Source: an uncultured Collinsella sp. (GTDB taxonomy: Bacteria > Actinomycetota > Coriobacteriia > Coriobacteriales > Coriobacteriaceae). From it: DNA of 64,000 nucleotides. The position numbers were made by a program, and so were the translations under genes. Below are positions 45,591 through 53,901 of this stretch, one piece after another (position 1 is the first letter of the stretch; each line of letters starts with the position of its first letter). Below the pieces are notes generated by a model. That model did not search any database and had not been told where the DNA came from. It saw only the letters and a list, made by a program, of their open reading frames with translations. The DNA lies in the NCBI GenBank assembly GCA_902470695.1, contig CABRHH010000012.1, positions 14,415 through 78,414 on the forward strand, written 5' to 3'.

Positions 45591-45917
45591 TTACAGCCCG
45601 GCCGGCCAGCGGCAGGATGCGAGATCCACGCGGCCGTCTTCGGTGAACGTCACGCCCTCCTTCTCCAGGAGCGTGCGCTGCGCGAGCGGGCCGCCGAAGG
45701 CGAAGCCGTCGGTGAGGCGCCCGTCGGCGAAGACGACGCGGTGGCAGGGGACGACGCCCGGGCGCGGGTTCACATGCAGGGCGAAGCCCACGAAGCGCGC
45801 GTTGCGCGGAGCGCCCAGCAGCCGTGCGATCTGTCCGTAGGTGGCCACCTGGCCCGTCGGTATCTGCTCGACCATCGCGTAGACGCGCTCGAAGAATCCG
45901 TCGTCGCTGGCTGCCAT
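45591..45917 (-). CDS. O6-alkylguanine alkyltransferase-like DNA-binding protein
   Basis: The 108-residue protein is the C-terminal domain of the Ogt/MGMT family, with helix IPTGQVATYGQIARLLG and the active-site loop VVPCHRVV (Cys58). Related ATL proteins have Trp instead of Cys and only flag lesions; here Cys is kept, but the N-terminal domain and much of the usual length are missing. It may transfer alkyl groups or act as a damage beacon. The start ATG 45917 has GGAAGGAAC upstream, and a longer frame to 46031 shows no homology. Confidence 0.85.
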   Translation of the reverse strand: MAASDDGFFERVYAMVEQIPTGQVATYGQIARLLGAPRNARFVGFALHVNPRPGVVPCHRVVFADGRLTDGFAFGGPLAQRTLLEKEGVTFTEDGRVDLASCRWPAGL

Positions 45918-46235
45918 GGTGTTCCTTCCGTTCGTGTGCTCGGGTTCGCGGTGCTCGGAGCAGAGCTCGGCGTGGCACCGCATCGCACAGGCGCATGCGC
46001 GCTTTTCGGCTCCATTGCCGGTGATGCTCACGGAGCGCCTTGCTTCCAGTCTCGCGTGCGCATCCGTGCAGCGTGTGCCCCGCTATCCTACGTGCTTCGC
46101 ATACATGTTCGCACGGCCTGCGCTCCGTTGCCCCGTGCGCTGCGCATGCGCGTTGCCGCCTATTGTCTCACGATGGGGGCACGGTGAGGACACAGACCTC
46201 CTCCAAATGGTAAACCAAGGCTAACTTATGGAGAG

Positions 46236-46420
46236 CGCATGGAGGGGAAGTTTGTCGTTGCGTCGGGAAGAACAGTTTCCTATAGTTAACTCAGCAACGA
46301 AGTAGGTCACAGGCGATGAAAAAAAGAACCTGCCTCGTGCGATTGATCGCATCCCTCCCCTCTGTGCGATCAGCGGTGTATGGGAACGGCCCCGCAGCTC
46401 GTAGATGCTGCGGGGCCGTT
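46236..46420 (+). ncRNA. Candidate structured non-coding RNA with terminator
   Basis: This stretch, less GC-rich than its surroundings, lies in a 683-base gap without a gene. CGCATGGAGGGG (46236-46247) pairs with CCCCTCTGTGCG (46357-46368), 12 bp with two G-U pairs. Inside are a 7-bp helix (46255-46261 with 46294-46300), a short AGGC/GCCT helix (46311-46335) and a TGCGA/TCGCA hairpin with a TTGA loop (46338-46351), giving a multibranch fold. A perfect 14-bp hairpin (46385-46398 with 46407-46420) closes it as a terminator, although the T-run is short. The strand is inferred from that end. No known RNA family is recognised. A 76-codon frame from 46316 is not credible. Confidence 0.5.
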
Positions 46421-46500
46421 TCGTGTTCGGAGGGCGGATGCGTGCAACCGCGGCGCCCTTTCTCCGCTTTTCCGCGCCCAGGCCCTCAGTCAACGCGCAA

Positions 46501-46575
46501 GGCCCCAGACAGACATATCCCCTCCGGCGACTTCTCGAAGAGCTGAGCCGAAGGGGACGCGTCTGTCTGGGGGCC
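46501..46575. repeat. Long imperfect inverted repeat downstream of trpS
   Basis: GGCCCCAGACAGAC (46501-46514) is complementary to 46561-46575 with one bulged base, and CCCCT (46519-46523) to AGGGG (46552-46556), enclosing about 28 bases that themselves contain TTCTCGAAGA. The element begins 26 bases after the trpS stop on the minus strand and could end that transcript. Its size and structure also fit a small REP- or MITE-like element. Confidence 0.6.
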
Positions 46576-46600
46576 GATGGGGGAGCGTCTCTGAGGACCC

Positions 46601-47650
46601 TTAGTACACCATGCCCATCGCCGCGCGGACGTCGTCCAAGGTGCGCTCGGCGATCTCGTTGGCACGGCGGTTGCCCTCGGCCAGCACGTCCTTCACGTAG
46701 GCGAGGTCGCCCTCAAAGGTGCGACGGCGCTCGCGGATGGGGGCGAAGTAGCTGTTCACGGCTTCGGTGACGTAGGCCTTGAGCGCGCCGGAGCCCGCGT
46801 TGCCGATCTCCTCGGCGATCTCGACCTCGGTGCGGCCGGTGCAGATGGCCGCGGTGGACAGCAAGCCCGAGACGCCCGGGCGCCCCTCGGGGTCGAATGT
46901 GATCTGGCGCTCGCCGTCGGTCTGGCTCTTCTTGATGCGCTTGGCGGTTTCCTCGGCGCTCATGGAGATGTTGATGGCGTTACCGTAGCTTTTGGACATC
47001 TTGCGCCCATCGAGGCCCGGCAGCAGCGGCGTGTCGGACAGCAGGGCCTCCACCTCGGGGAACACGCGGCCGAAGCGCTTGTTGAAGCGCCGGGCGATGG
47101 TGCGGGTGAGCTCGATGTGCGGCAGCTGGTCGCGGCCGACCGGCACCACGTTGCCGCGGCAGAACAGGATATCGCACGCCTGGTGCACGGGGTAGGTGAG
47201 CAGAAGGCCGGTGAGCTCGTGGCCGCTTGCCTCCATCTCGGCCTTCACCGTGGGGTTGCGCTGCAGCTCGGCCTCGGAGACCAGCGACAGGAACGGCAGC
47301 ATGAGCTGGTTGGCCGCAGGCACCGCGGAGTGGGTGTAGATCATGGTCTTGTCCGGATCGATCCCGCAGGCCAGGTAGTCCATCACCATGTTGTAGACGT
47401 TGTCTTGGATCTGCTCGGTGGTGTCGCGGTCGGTGATCACCTGGTAGTCGGCGATGAGGACGTTGGTGCGCACGCCCAGGTCCTGCAGCTCGACGCGGCC
47501 TTTCAGCGTGCCGAAATAGTGGCCCAGGTGCAGCCGTCCGGTGGGGCGATCGCCGGTGAGCATGGTGTAGTTCTCGGGGCGCTCGGCCAGGTCGGCGCGA
47601 ATCTGATCGCTGCGCTTGACGCTTGCCTCGTAGCTTCCGATGTTGGGCAT
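46601..47650 (-). CDS. trpS: Tryptophan-tRNA ligase
   Basis: The 349-residue class I synthetase has the HIGH-type motif TGRLHLGHYFG (about 38) and the KMSKS motif GRKMSKSYGN (about 216). It charges tRNA(Trp). The start ATG has AGGAGACC upstream. It is the first clear gene after the WecA-like gene on the same strand, separated by about 110 bases. Confidence 0.97.
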   Translation of the reverse strand: MPNIGSYEASVKRSDQIRADLAERPENYTMLTGDRPTGRLHLGHYFGTLKGRVELQDLGVRTNVLIADYQVITDRDTTEQIQDNVYNMVMDYLACGIDPDKTMIYTHSAVPAANQLMLPFLSLVSEAELQRNPTVKAEMEASGHELTGLLLTYPVHQACDILFCRGNVVPVGRDQLPHIELTRTIARRFNKRFGRVFPEVEALLSDTPLLPGLDGRKMSKSYGNAINISMSAEETAKRIKKSQTDGERQITFDPEGRPGVSGLLSTAAICTGRTEVEIAEEIGNAGSGALKAYVTEAVNSYFAPIRERRRTFEGDLAYVKDVLAEGNRRANEIAERTLDDVRAAMGMVY

Positions 47651-47760
47651 GGGGAGGTCTCCTTCGTTTTCTGGCGTCGTGATGGATGGGTCGGGATGGT
47701 GGATAGGGTTGCTGTGGGGTGCCTGGACGTCCGCGCCTGCGTGCGCCCAGACGGTCCTCG

Positions 47761-49062
47761 CTAGGGTCGCCCGGGCGTGTCGGTGCGCTCCGGCGCGCTG
47801 CCGCGGGTGCGGCGGGACCCGTGCTCCGCATGCGCGCCGCGGGCGTGGTGCGCATGCGGGGTGTGGGATTTGATGCGCTCGATCCGCTGCTCGCGCTCGG
47901 TGCGCGCCGCGCGCTCCTCGGCGGCGAACGCATCGTCTTCAGGGGTCACGATCTCGTCGGCGTTCGTCTTGGGGTTGTAGTGGTGGCGCAGCACCGGCTC
48001 GAATAGGTGCAGGCGCATGGCGAAAAACGCCGAGGCAACGAGCAGGACCGCGAAGATTGCGATGCGCGGCCCCACGTCGACTTGGTTGATCACCACCGCG
48101 CCGAGCGACAGCAGCAGGCACCATGCGTAGATGAGCAGAACCGCCTGGCGCTGGTCGTAGCCCTCCTGGATGAGGCGGTGGTGGATATGGCCCTTGTCGG
48201 CCTGGCCGATGCTCACGTGCGCCCGCGAGCGGCGCACGATGGCCGACAGCGTGTCGATGATGGGCACGCCGGCCACGATCAGCGGGATGATCAGCGAGGT
48301 GAGCGCCGCGGTGCGCGAGACGTTCAGCAGCGAGATGGTGCCCAGCCCGAACCCGAGCAGCAGCGAGCCCGAATCGCCCAGAAAGATGCTCGCGGGGTTG
48401 AAGTTGTAGCGCAAAAAGGCCAGGCAGGCGCCGAACAGGGCGATGGCGAGCGAGGCCGCGTCGCCGCGCTGGGACAGTACCGCGAAGGAGAACATCGACA
48501 GCGAGGCGATCGCCGAGATGCCGCACGCCAGCCCGTCGAGCCCGTCGATCAAGTTGATGATGTTGGTGAACGCCACCAGATAGATCACGGTGATGGGGTA
48601 GGCGAGCAGGCCGAGCGCGATCTCGGTGCCCGGCATGAAGGGGTTCACGATGCGGCCGATGAGCAGGCCGCCGGCCGCGGCGATGCAGGCGGCGAGCAGC
48701 TGCCCGGCGAGCTTCATGCGGGGGGAGAGCTGCTTGACGTCGTCCACGGCGCCGGTGATGACGATCACCAGAAACGAGATGGCGAGCAGCGGGTAGTTGA
48801 TGGTCATGGAAGGATGCGGCACGAGCACCGGCGGCCAGTCGAACAGCTTGATGCCGATGATCTCGACGATGAGCGCGGCGAGCAGGCCGGCGAACACCGC
48901 AAGTCCGCCCAGGCGCGGGATGGGGCGGGTGTTGATGCGGCGCTTCGAGGGGTAGTCGATCGCACCGAGCCTGACGGCCAGGCGCCTGGCGATCGGCGTG
49001 CACAGGTACGTGGTGATCAGGGCTGCCACGGCAACGCAGATAAACGGTGTCGCTTGTTCCAC
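47761..49062 (-). CDS. WecA/TagO-type undecaprenyl-phosphate sugar-1-phosphate transferase
   Basis: The 433-residue membrane enzyme has about eleven helices and the MraY/WecA catalytic motifs: GAVDDVKQL, NLIDGLDGLACG, FLGDSGSLLLGF and HIHHRL. It moves a sugar-1-phosphate, usually GlcNAc-1-P, from UDP onto undecaprenyl phosphate to start cell-wall teichoic acid or polysaccharide synthesis. The start is GTG 49062 with AAGGTGGTGA upstream. A C-terminal tail of about 75 residues, rich in Glu, Arg and His, is extra. No other polysaccharide genes are adjacent. Confidence 0.92.
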   Translation of the reverse strand: MEQATPFICVAVAALITTYLCTPIARRLAVRLGAIDYPSKRRINTRPIPRLGGLAVFAGLLAALIVEIIGIKLFDWPPVLVPHPSMTINYPLLAISFLVIVITGAVDDVKQLSPRMKLAGQLLAACIAAAGGLLIGRIVNPFMPGTEIALGLLAYPITVIYLVAFTNIINLIDGLDGLACGISAIASLSMFSFAVLSQRGDAASLAIALFGACLAFLRYNFNPASIFLGDSGSLLLGFGLGTISLLNVSRTAALTSLIIPLIVAGVPIIDTLSAIVRRSRAHVSIGQADKGHIHHRLIQEGYDQRQAVLLIYAWCLLLSLGAVVINQVDVGPRIAIFAVLLVASAFFAMRLHLFEPVLRHHYNPKTNADEIVTPEDDAFAAEERAARTEREQRIERIKSHTPHAHHARGAHAEHGSRRTRGSAPERTDTPGRP

Positions 49063-49307
49063 GGTGCGTCACCACCTTCGAAGACATCGGGTGCGGATGC
49101 GTCCGGGTCCGCGACGGTGCCGGCGCATAATCCCAACAATGATAGCGAAAAGCCCGCAGGTGCGCCCACTGCGCGCGCGGGGGTACATTTCGCGCACACG
49201 CCCGCGTTCGCCGAGCGAATCGGCCCGTTCGTCAATTCCTGCCCGTGCGCGGGTCCATGTCGCGGTACCCTTACGGGTGCCATATCGACAACGCAACGGA
49301 GGTTCGC

Positions 49308-50798
49308 ATGGCGCAAGCAGCAGAAGGGAAACAGGCCGACAAAAAGGTCATGATTTCCTCCTACACCATCCTGATCGTCATCACGGCGATCGTGGGCATC
49401 GCGACGATCGCGCTCGCCCAGTTCGTGCCGGGTATTACCGCGGCAACCCTGGCCGACATCGTCGGCTCGCCCATCAAGGGCTTCCTCGACGGCATCGAGG
49501 TCTCGCTGTTCCTGCTCATCCTGGGCGGGTGCTTGGGCATCGTCAACAAGCTCGGCGCGCTCGACGCCGGCATCGCGGCGCTCGTGCGCTCGCTGCACGG
49601 CCGTGAAACGGTGCTGATCGCCGTGATCATGGCGGTGTTCGCCCTGCTCGGTTCAACCTACGGTTTCTGCGAGGAGACGATCCCGTTCTACGGCCTGCTG
49701 GCGGCCACCATGTTCGCCGCCGGGTTCGACACCATGGTCGCTGCGGCCACGGTGCTGCTCGGCGCCGGCGTGGGCTGCTTGGGCTCCACGGTGAACCCGT
49801 TCGCCGTGGGCGTGGCCATCGACGCGCTCGCCAAGGAGGGCATCCAGGTCAACCAGGGCATCGTAATCGCGCTCGGCACCATCCTCACCGTCGTCTCCTA
49901 CCTGATCTCGCTGTTCTTCATCCTGCGCTACGCCAACCGCGTGCGCCGCGATAAGGGCTCGACCATCCTGTCCCTGCAGGAGCAGCAGGCGTCGGCCGAG
50001 GCCTACGGCGAGGATGCCAAGGCGGTCCAGGACAGCTCGGTCAACCTGGAGTTCACCGGCAAACGCAAGGTCGCCCTGGCGCTGTTCGGCCTGTCGTTCG
50101 TGGTCATGATCTGCGGCTTCATCCCCTGGGCCGATTTCGGCGTGAAGGTCTTCACCGCCGGCGGCGTCTACGATGCCGCGTCCGAGACCTGGACGACCAT
50201 GCCCTGGAGCGGCCTTCTGACCGGCAACCCCTTGGGCCAGTGGTACTTCAACGACGCCTCGATCTGGTTCTTCATCATGGCACTCGTGATCGGTGTGCTC
50301 GGCGGCCTGCGCGAGAACGAGATCGTCGACGGCTTTCTGGCCGGCGCCGCCGACATGATCGGCGTGGCGCTCATGGTGGGCCTGTCCCGTGCCATCTCGA
50401 TCCTCATGGGTCAGACCGGCCTGGATATGGTCATCCTCGATTCGGCCTCCCATGCGTTGGCCGGCACCCCCGCCTATGTGTTCGGCCCGGTGAGCTACCT
50501 GGTGTACCTGGGGCTGTCGGTGGTTATCACGTCCACCTCGGCGCTCGCCACCATCTCCATGCCCATCCTGGGGCCGCTGGCCGCCAATCTGGGCTTCCCG
50601 CCCGAGGTCGTCATCACGATCTTCTGCGCCGCCAACGGCTTGGCGAACCTGTTCAGCCCCACGGCGGTGTTCCTGCCCGGCCTTCTGCTGGCGCGCGTGC
50701 AGTACCCCACGTGGCTCAAGTGGGCGCTCGTGCCCATCATCACCATCGCGGTCGCCAGCGTGGTGGTGACCACGGCGGCGCTCATGATCTTGCCGTAG
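49308..50798 (+). CDS. YfcC/DcuC-family carrier, probable arginine/ornithine exchanger
   Basis: The 496-residue protein has about eleven to twelve membrane helices and family motifs such as GSTYGFCEETIPFYGLLAATM and GCLGSTVNPFAVG. The YfcC branch of the DcuC family often sits in arginine deiminase loci, where it is thought to exchange arginine for ornithine; that role is inferred here from context only. The start ATG 49308 follows ACGGAGG. A strong terminator separates it from arcA. It is about half identical by eye to the carrier at 53902. Confidence 0.85.
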   Translation: MAQAAEGKQADKKVMISSYTILIVITAIVGIATIALAQFVPGITAATLADIVGSPIKGFLDGIEVSLFLLILGGCLGIVNKLGALDAGIAALVRSLHGRETVLIAVIMAVFALLGSTYGFCEETIPFYGLLAATMFAAGFDTMVAAATVLLGAGVGCLGSTVNPFAVGVAIDALAKEGIQVNQGIVIALGTILTVVSYLISLFFILRYANRVRRDKGSTILSLQEQQASAEAYGEDAKAVQDSSVNLEFTGKRKVALALFGLSFVVMICGFIPWADFGVKVFTAGGVYDAASETWTTMPWSGLLTGNPLGQWYFNDASIWFFIMALVIGVLGGLRENEIVDGFLAGAADMIGVALMVGLSRAISILMGQTGLDMVILDSASHALAGTPAYVFGPVSYLVYLGLSVVITSTSALATISMPILGPLAANLGFPPEVVITIFCAANGLANLFSPTAVFLPGLLLARVQYPTWLKWALVPIITIAVASVVVTTAALMILP

Positions 50799-50859
50799 CG
50801 CGTCGGCCGCACGGCTGTATGCCGACGGCGGTCGATGGCTCATTGACGACACGGTGTGT

Positions 50860-50903
50860 GCCGCGCGTCGCGAGGGGGACCCCTTCGCGGCGCGCGGCTT
50901 TTT
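50860..50903 (+). terminator. Intrinsic terminator after first YfcC-type carrier
   Basis: A 14-bp stem (GCCGCGCGTCGCGA at 50860-50873 with 50885-50898, one G-U pair), extended by an inner GGGG/CCCC, is followed by five T. It ends the carrier transcript and so gives arcA its own start. Confidence 0.93.
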
Positions 50904-50970
50904 GCATAGAGAGGGACCGCGGCGGGCCCTGCGCACCCGCGACGCGGTGCAAAATCGGTGACGACGCTGT

Positions 50971-51006
50971 GTAAACTGAATAATTTACGAGACAGAATGT
51001 ATATTC
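50971..51006 (+). promoter_or_regulatory. Two ARG-box-like palindromes upstream of arcA
   Basis: GTAAACTGAATAATTTAC (50971-50988) and GAATGTATATTC (50995-51006) are palindromic and AT-rich in a GC-rich genome. The second is close to the ArgR consensus TGAATNNNNATTCA. A third related pair, ATATTC and GAATAT, lies at 51172-51187. They suggest control of arcAB by an ArgR-family regulator. Confidence 0.55.
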
Positions 51007-51036
51007 GATCCCAGCATAACCGCCGCCGTAACATTC

Positions 51037-51070
51037 TTGAAATATACAGGTAATGCGTAATAATATACGC
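51037..51070 (+). promoter_or_regulatory. Probable arcA promoter with palindrome over the -10
   Basis: TTGAAA (51037-51042) and TAATAT (51061-51066) form a -35/-10 pair with an 18-base spacer. A palindrome GCGTA/TACGC (51055-51070) covers the -10 box, so a regulator could block it. A GGAGAC/GTCTCC hairpin (51071-51088) follows. The 250-base leader to arcA also has small GC hairpins near 51270-51315. Confidence 0.6.
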
Positions 51071-51333
51071 GGAGACACCTGAGTCTCCACGCTTTATGGC
51101 GGCAAAGCACTGGGATAAAGTGCCTATTTCCTGCTTCAAACTGCTTTATTGCAGGAAAGCGTTTCGCTGCGATATTCACACGAATATACCGTTCGCCGGC
51201 AAAAATCGACCGGTGGGCGGTGTCGCGCATGTGTGAGCTGAAATTGGATATAACTGTAGGTGTTGAACGGAGCCCCACGGAAGGGCTTGAAGTGGGCTGT
51301 CCTGTGCAGCCCCGTAAAGAAAGGTAGGAGGCA

Positions 51334-52575
51334 ATGACGAAAGGTTTGCATGTCCCGAGTGAGATCGGGCAGCTCAAGAAGGTCTGCCTGCACAGGCCGG
51401 GCGAGGAGCTGCTGAATCTCCCGCCGTTCGAGCTTGAGCGCCTGCTGTTCGATGACGTTCCGTTCCTGGAGGTTGCCCAGGAGGAGCACGATGCGTTCGC
51501 GCAGATCCTGCGTGATCAGGGCGTCGAGGTGCTGTACCTCGAGAAGCTCGTGGCCGAGGTCTTCGACGCGGTGCCCGGCGCGCGCGACGAGTTCCTCGAT
51601 CAGTATCTCGCCGAGGCCGGCATCAAGGGCCAGGAGATGCCCAAGGTCGTCCGCGAGAAGCTCAACTCCATCACCGACAACCTCGAGTTCGTCAAGAAGA
51701 CGATGGCCGGCCTCACCAAGGCCGAGGTCGAGCTGCCGCTGGTGAGCTCCACCACGCTCGATTCGCTGGTGAACACCGAGTCCGAGTCCGATCTGATCAT
51801 CGACCCGATGCCCAACCTGTACTTCACGCGCGATCCGTTCGCCGTCGTGGGCAACGGCGTGTGCCTGAACCGCATGTATTCGGTCACCCGCAACCGCGAG
51901 ACCCTGTACGGCAAGTACATCTTCAAGTATCACCCCGATTACAAGGATGTCTCGCTGTACTTCCGCCGCGATGCCGCGTTCCACACCGAGGGCGGCGACG
52001 TGCTGAACATCAACGAGCACACCCTGGCCGTGGGCATCTCCCAGCGCACCCAGGCCGCCGCGATCGATGTCATGGCGCAGAACATCTTCTGGAACTCCGA
52101 TTCCAAGGTCGACCGCATCCTGGCCTTCGACATCCCGAACAACCGCGCGATGATGCACCTCGACACGGTCTTCACCCAGATCGACATCGATAAGTTCACC
52201 ATCCATCCGGCCATCATGGGCACCCTCAAGGTCTACGAGCTCACCCCGGGCACCAACCCCGGCGACGTCAAGATCAAGGAGATCTGCGACACGCTCGAGC
52301 ACATCCTGGAGGACGCCACCGGTGTCGACCAGATCAAGCTCATCCCCTGCGGCGGCGGCGATCCGATCGCGGCTGCGCGCGAGCAGTGGAACGACGGCTC
52401 CAACACGCTGGCCGTCGCCCCCGGCAAGATCTGCGTGTACGCCCGCAACACCGTCACCAACGACGTGCTCTACAAAGAGGGCCTCGAGCTGCTCGTGTGC
52501 CCCTCCGCCGAGCTCTCCCGCGGCCGTGGCGGCCCCCGTTGCATGTCCATGCCCTTCTGGCGCGAGGACATCTAA
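51334..52575 (+). CDS. arcA: Arginine deiminase
   Basis: The 413-residue enzyme converts arginine to citrulline and ammonia. Motifs are NLYFTRDPFAVVGNG (the first guanidino-binding Asp), FHTEGGDVLNI and the catalytic Cys403 in RGRGGPRCMSMPFW. The length is normal. It has its own promoter region with ARG-box-like sites and the Shine-Dalgarno GTAGGAGG. ArcB follows, so the product citrulline is passed on. Confidence 0.97.
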   Translation: MTKGLHVPSEIGQLKKVCLHRPGEELLNLPPFELERLLFDDVPFLEVAQEEHDAFAQILRDQGVEVLYLEKLVAEVFDAVPGARDEFLDQYLAEAGIKGQEMPKVVREKLNSITDNLEFVKKTMAGLTKAEVELPLVSSTTLDSLVNTESESDLIIDPMPNLYFTRDPFAVVGNGVCLNRMYSVTRNRETLYGKYIFKYHPDYKDVSLYFRRDAAFHTEGGDVLNINEHTLAVGISQRTQAAAIDVMAQNIFWNSDSKVDRILAFDIPNNRAMMHLDTVFTQIDIDKFTIHPAIMGTLKVYELTPGTNPGDVKIKEICDTLEHILEDATGVDQIKLIPCGGGDPIAAAREQWNDGSNTLAVAPGKICVYARNTVTNDVLYKEGLELLVCPSAELSRGRGGPRCMSMPFWREDI

Positions 52576-52588
52576 CGCAGCCTCTCCA

Positions 52589-52740
52589 GGCGCCCGGCCG
52601 CGGTCTACCCTTTGGCCGGGCGCCGCACGCCAGGCGTGCACCCTCCTCGTTCAGGCATATCCCGGGACACCTGAAAGCCCGGGTCTGACGGGAGATATCG
52701 TTGGCACCCGGCCCTGCTTGCACGGTCGGGCGCCGTTTTC
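52589..52740 (+). promoter_or_regulatory. Two look-alike hairpins between arcA and arcB
   Basis: A perfect 11-bp hairpin (GGCGCCCGGCC at 52589-52599 with 52614-52624) follows the arcA stop without a T-tract. A second, similar hairpin (52703-52713 with 52724-52734, one mismatch) is followed by GTTTTC and lies only 28 bases before arcB. The right half of the first could also pair with the left half of the second, so they could switch between terminating and reading through into arcB. Confidence 0.55.
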
Positions 52741-52767
52741 GTTACTCTGTACCCGAAAGGAACCAAC

Positions 52768-53763
52768 ATGGGTGTCAACCTCTCCGGCCGCAGCTTCCTG
52801 CGTCTGCTCGACTTCACCACCGAGGAGATCGAGTACCTGCTCAAGCTCTCCAAGAACTTCAAGGACCTCAAGCGCACGGGCACCCCGCACCGCTACCTCG
52901 AGGGCAAAAACGTCGTCCTGCTGTTCCAGAAGACCTCCACGCGCACCCGCTGCGCCTTCGAGGTCGGCGGCATGGACCTGGGCATGGGCGTGACCTACCT
53001 CGATCCGGGCAGCTCCCAGATGGGCAAGAAGGAGTCCATCGAGGACACCGCCCGCGTGCTCGGCCGCATGTACGACGGCATCGAGTTCCGCGGTTTCGAC
53101 CAGGCCGACGTCGAGGAGCTGGCCGCCAAGTCCGGCGTGCCGGTGTGGAACGGCCTCACCGACCTGTGGCACCCCACCCAGATGCTTGCCGATATCCTGA
53201 CGGTCCAGGAGAACTTCAACTACGACATCAAGGGCAAGACCCTCGTGTTCATGGGCGACGCCAAGAACAACGTGGCGCGCTCCCTCATGGTCGTGTGCGC
53301 CAAGCTCGGTATGAACTTCGTGGCCTGCGGCCCCGCCGAGTGCATGCCCGCCGATGACGTGATCGAGGCCTGCACGCCCATCGCCGAGGCCAACGGCTGC
53401 ACCATCACCCTCACCGAGGACCCGAAGGCCGCCTGCACCGGCGCCCACGTCATCTACACCGACGTGTGGGTCTCCATGGGCGAGCCCGACGAGGTGTGGA
53501 CCGAGCGCATCAAGCAGCTCGAGCCCTACCGCGTCACCTCCGAGCTCATGGGCCTGGCCGATCCGTCCGCCATCTTCCTGCACTGCCTGCCCGCCTTCCA
53601 CGACACCAACACCACCACCGGTGCCGAGATCGCCGAAAAGTTCGGCGTCACCGAGATGGAGGTCACCGACGAGGTGTTCGAGGGTCCGCAGTCCAAGGTC
53701 TTCGACGAGGCCGAGAACCGCATGCACACCATCAAGGCCGTGATGTACGCAACGCTTAAATAA
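52768..53763 (+). CDS. arcB: Ornithine carbamoyltransferase, catabolic
   Basis: The 331-residue enzyme has the carbamoyl-phosphate motif KTSTRTRCAFE (about 55), HPTQMLAD and the ornithine loop LHCLPAFHD (about 272). Beside arcA it should split citrulline with phosphate into ornithine and carbamoyl phosphate. Carbamoyl phosphate would normally go to carbamate kinase (arcC), which is not found in this window. The start ATG 52768 follows GAAAGGAA. Confidence 0.96.
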   Translation: MGVNLSGRSFLRLLDFTTEEIEYLLKLSKNFKDLKRTGTPHRYLEGKNVVLLFQKTSTRTRCAFEVGGMDLGMGVTYLDPGSSQMGKKESIEDTARVLGRMYDGIEFRGFDQADVEELAAKSGVPVWNGLTDLWHPTQMLADILTVQENFNYDIKGKTLVFMGDAKNNVARSLMVVCAKLGMNFVACGPAECMPADDVIEACTPIAEANGCTITLTEDPKAACTGAHVIYTDVWVSMGEPDEVWTERIKQLEPYRVTSELMGLADPSAIFLHCLPAFHDTNTTTGAEIAEKFGVTEMEVTDEVFEGPQSKVFDEAENRMHTIKAVMYATLK

Positions 53764-53771
53764 GCCGCATG

Positions 53772-53802
53772 AAGCCGCAGGCGCCCCGCGCGTCTGCGGC
53801 TT
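53772..53802. terminator. Hairpin after arcB
   Basis: AAGCCGCAG (53772-53780) pairs perfectly with CTGCGGCTT (53794-53802), with further GC pairing in the loop, 9 bases after the arcB stop. A short T-pair and then ATCG follow, so it is a weak terminator. Confidence 0.55.
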
Positions 53803-53901
53803 ATCGTCCGTACCCGCGGTGCTGCAGGCAGGCATGCACGGCACGGAAGAGCCGCCCGGCTCGCCGCGGGCCGATTATCACAAGAAGGGAGGATGAGAAC
53901 C

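Noticed and set aside
46316..46546. 76-codon frame starting ATGAAAAAAAGAACC
   Set aside because: It runs through the hairpins of the candidate RNA and its terminator, has no ribosome-binding site and no protein-like pattern.
49063..49307. Extra gene or regulator between the WecA-type gene and the first YfcC-type carrier
   Set aside because: The 245-base divergent gap has no credible frame; it is probably just two promoters.
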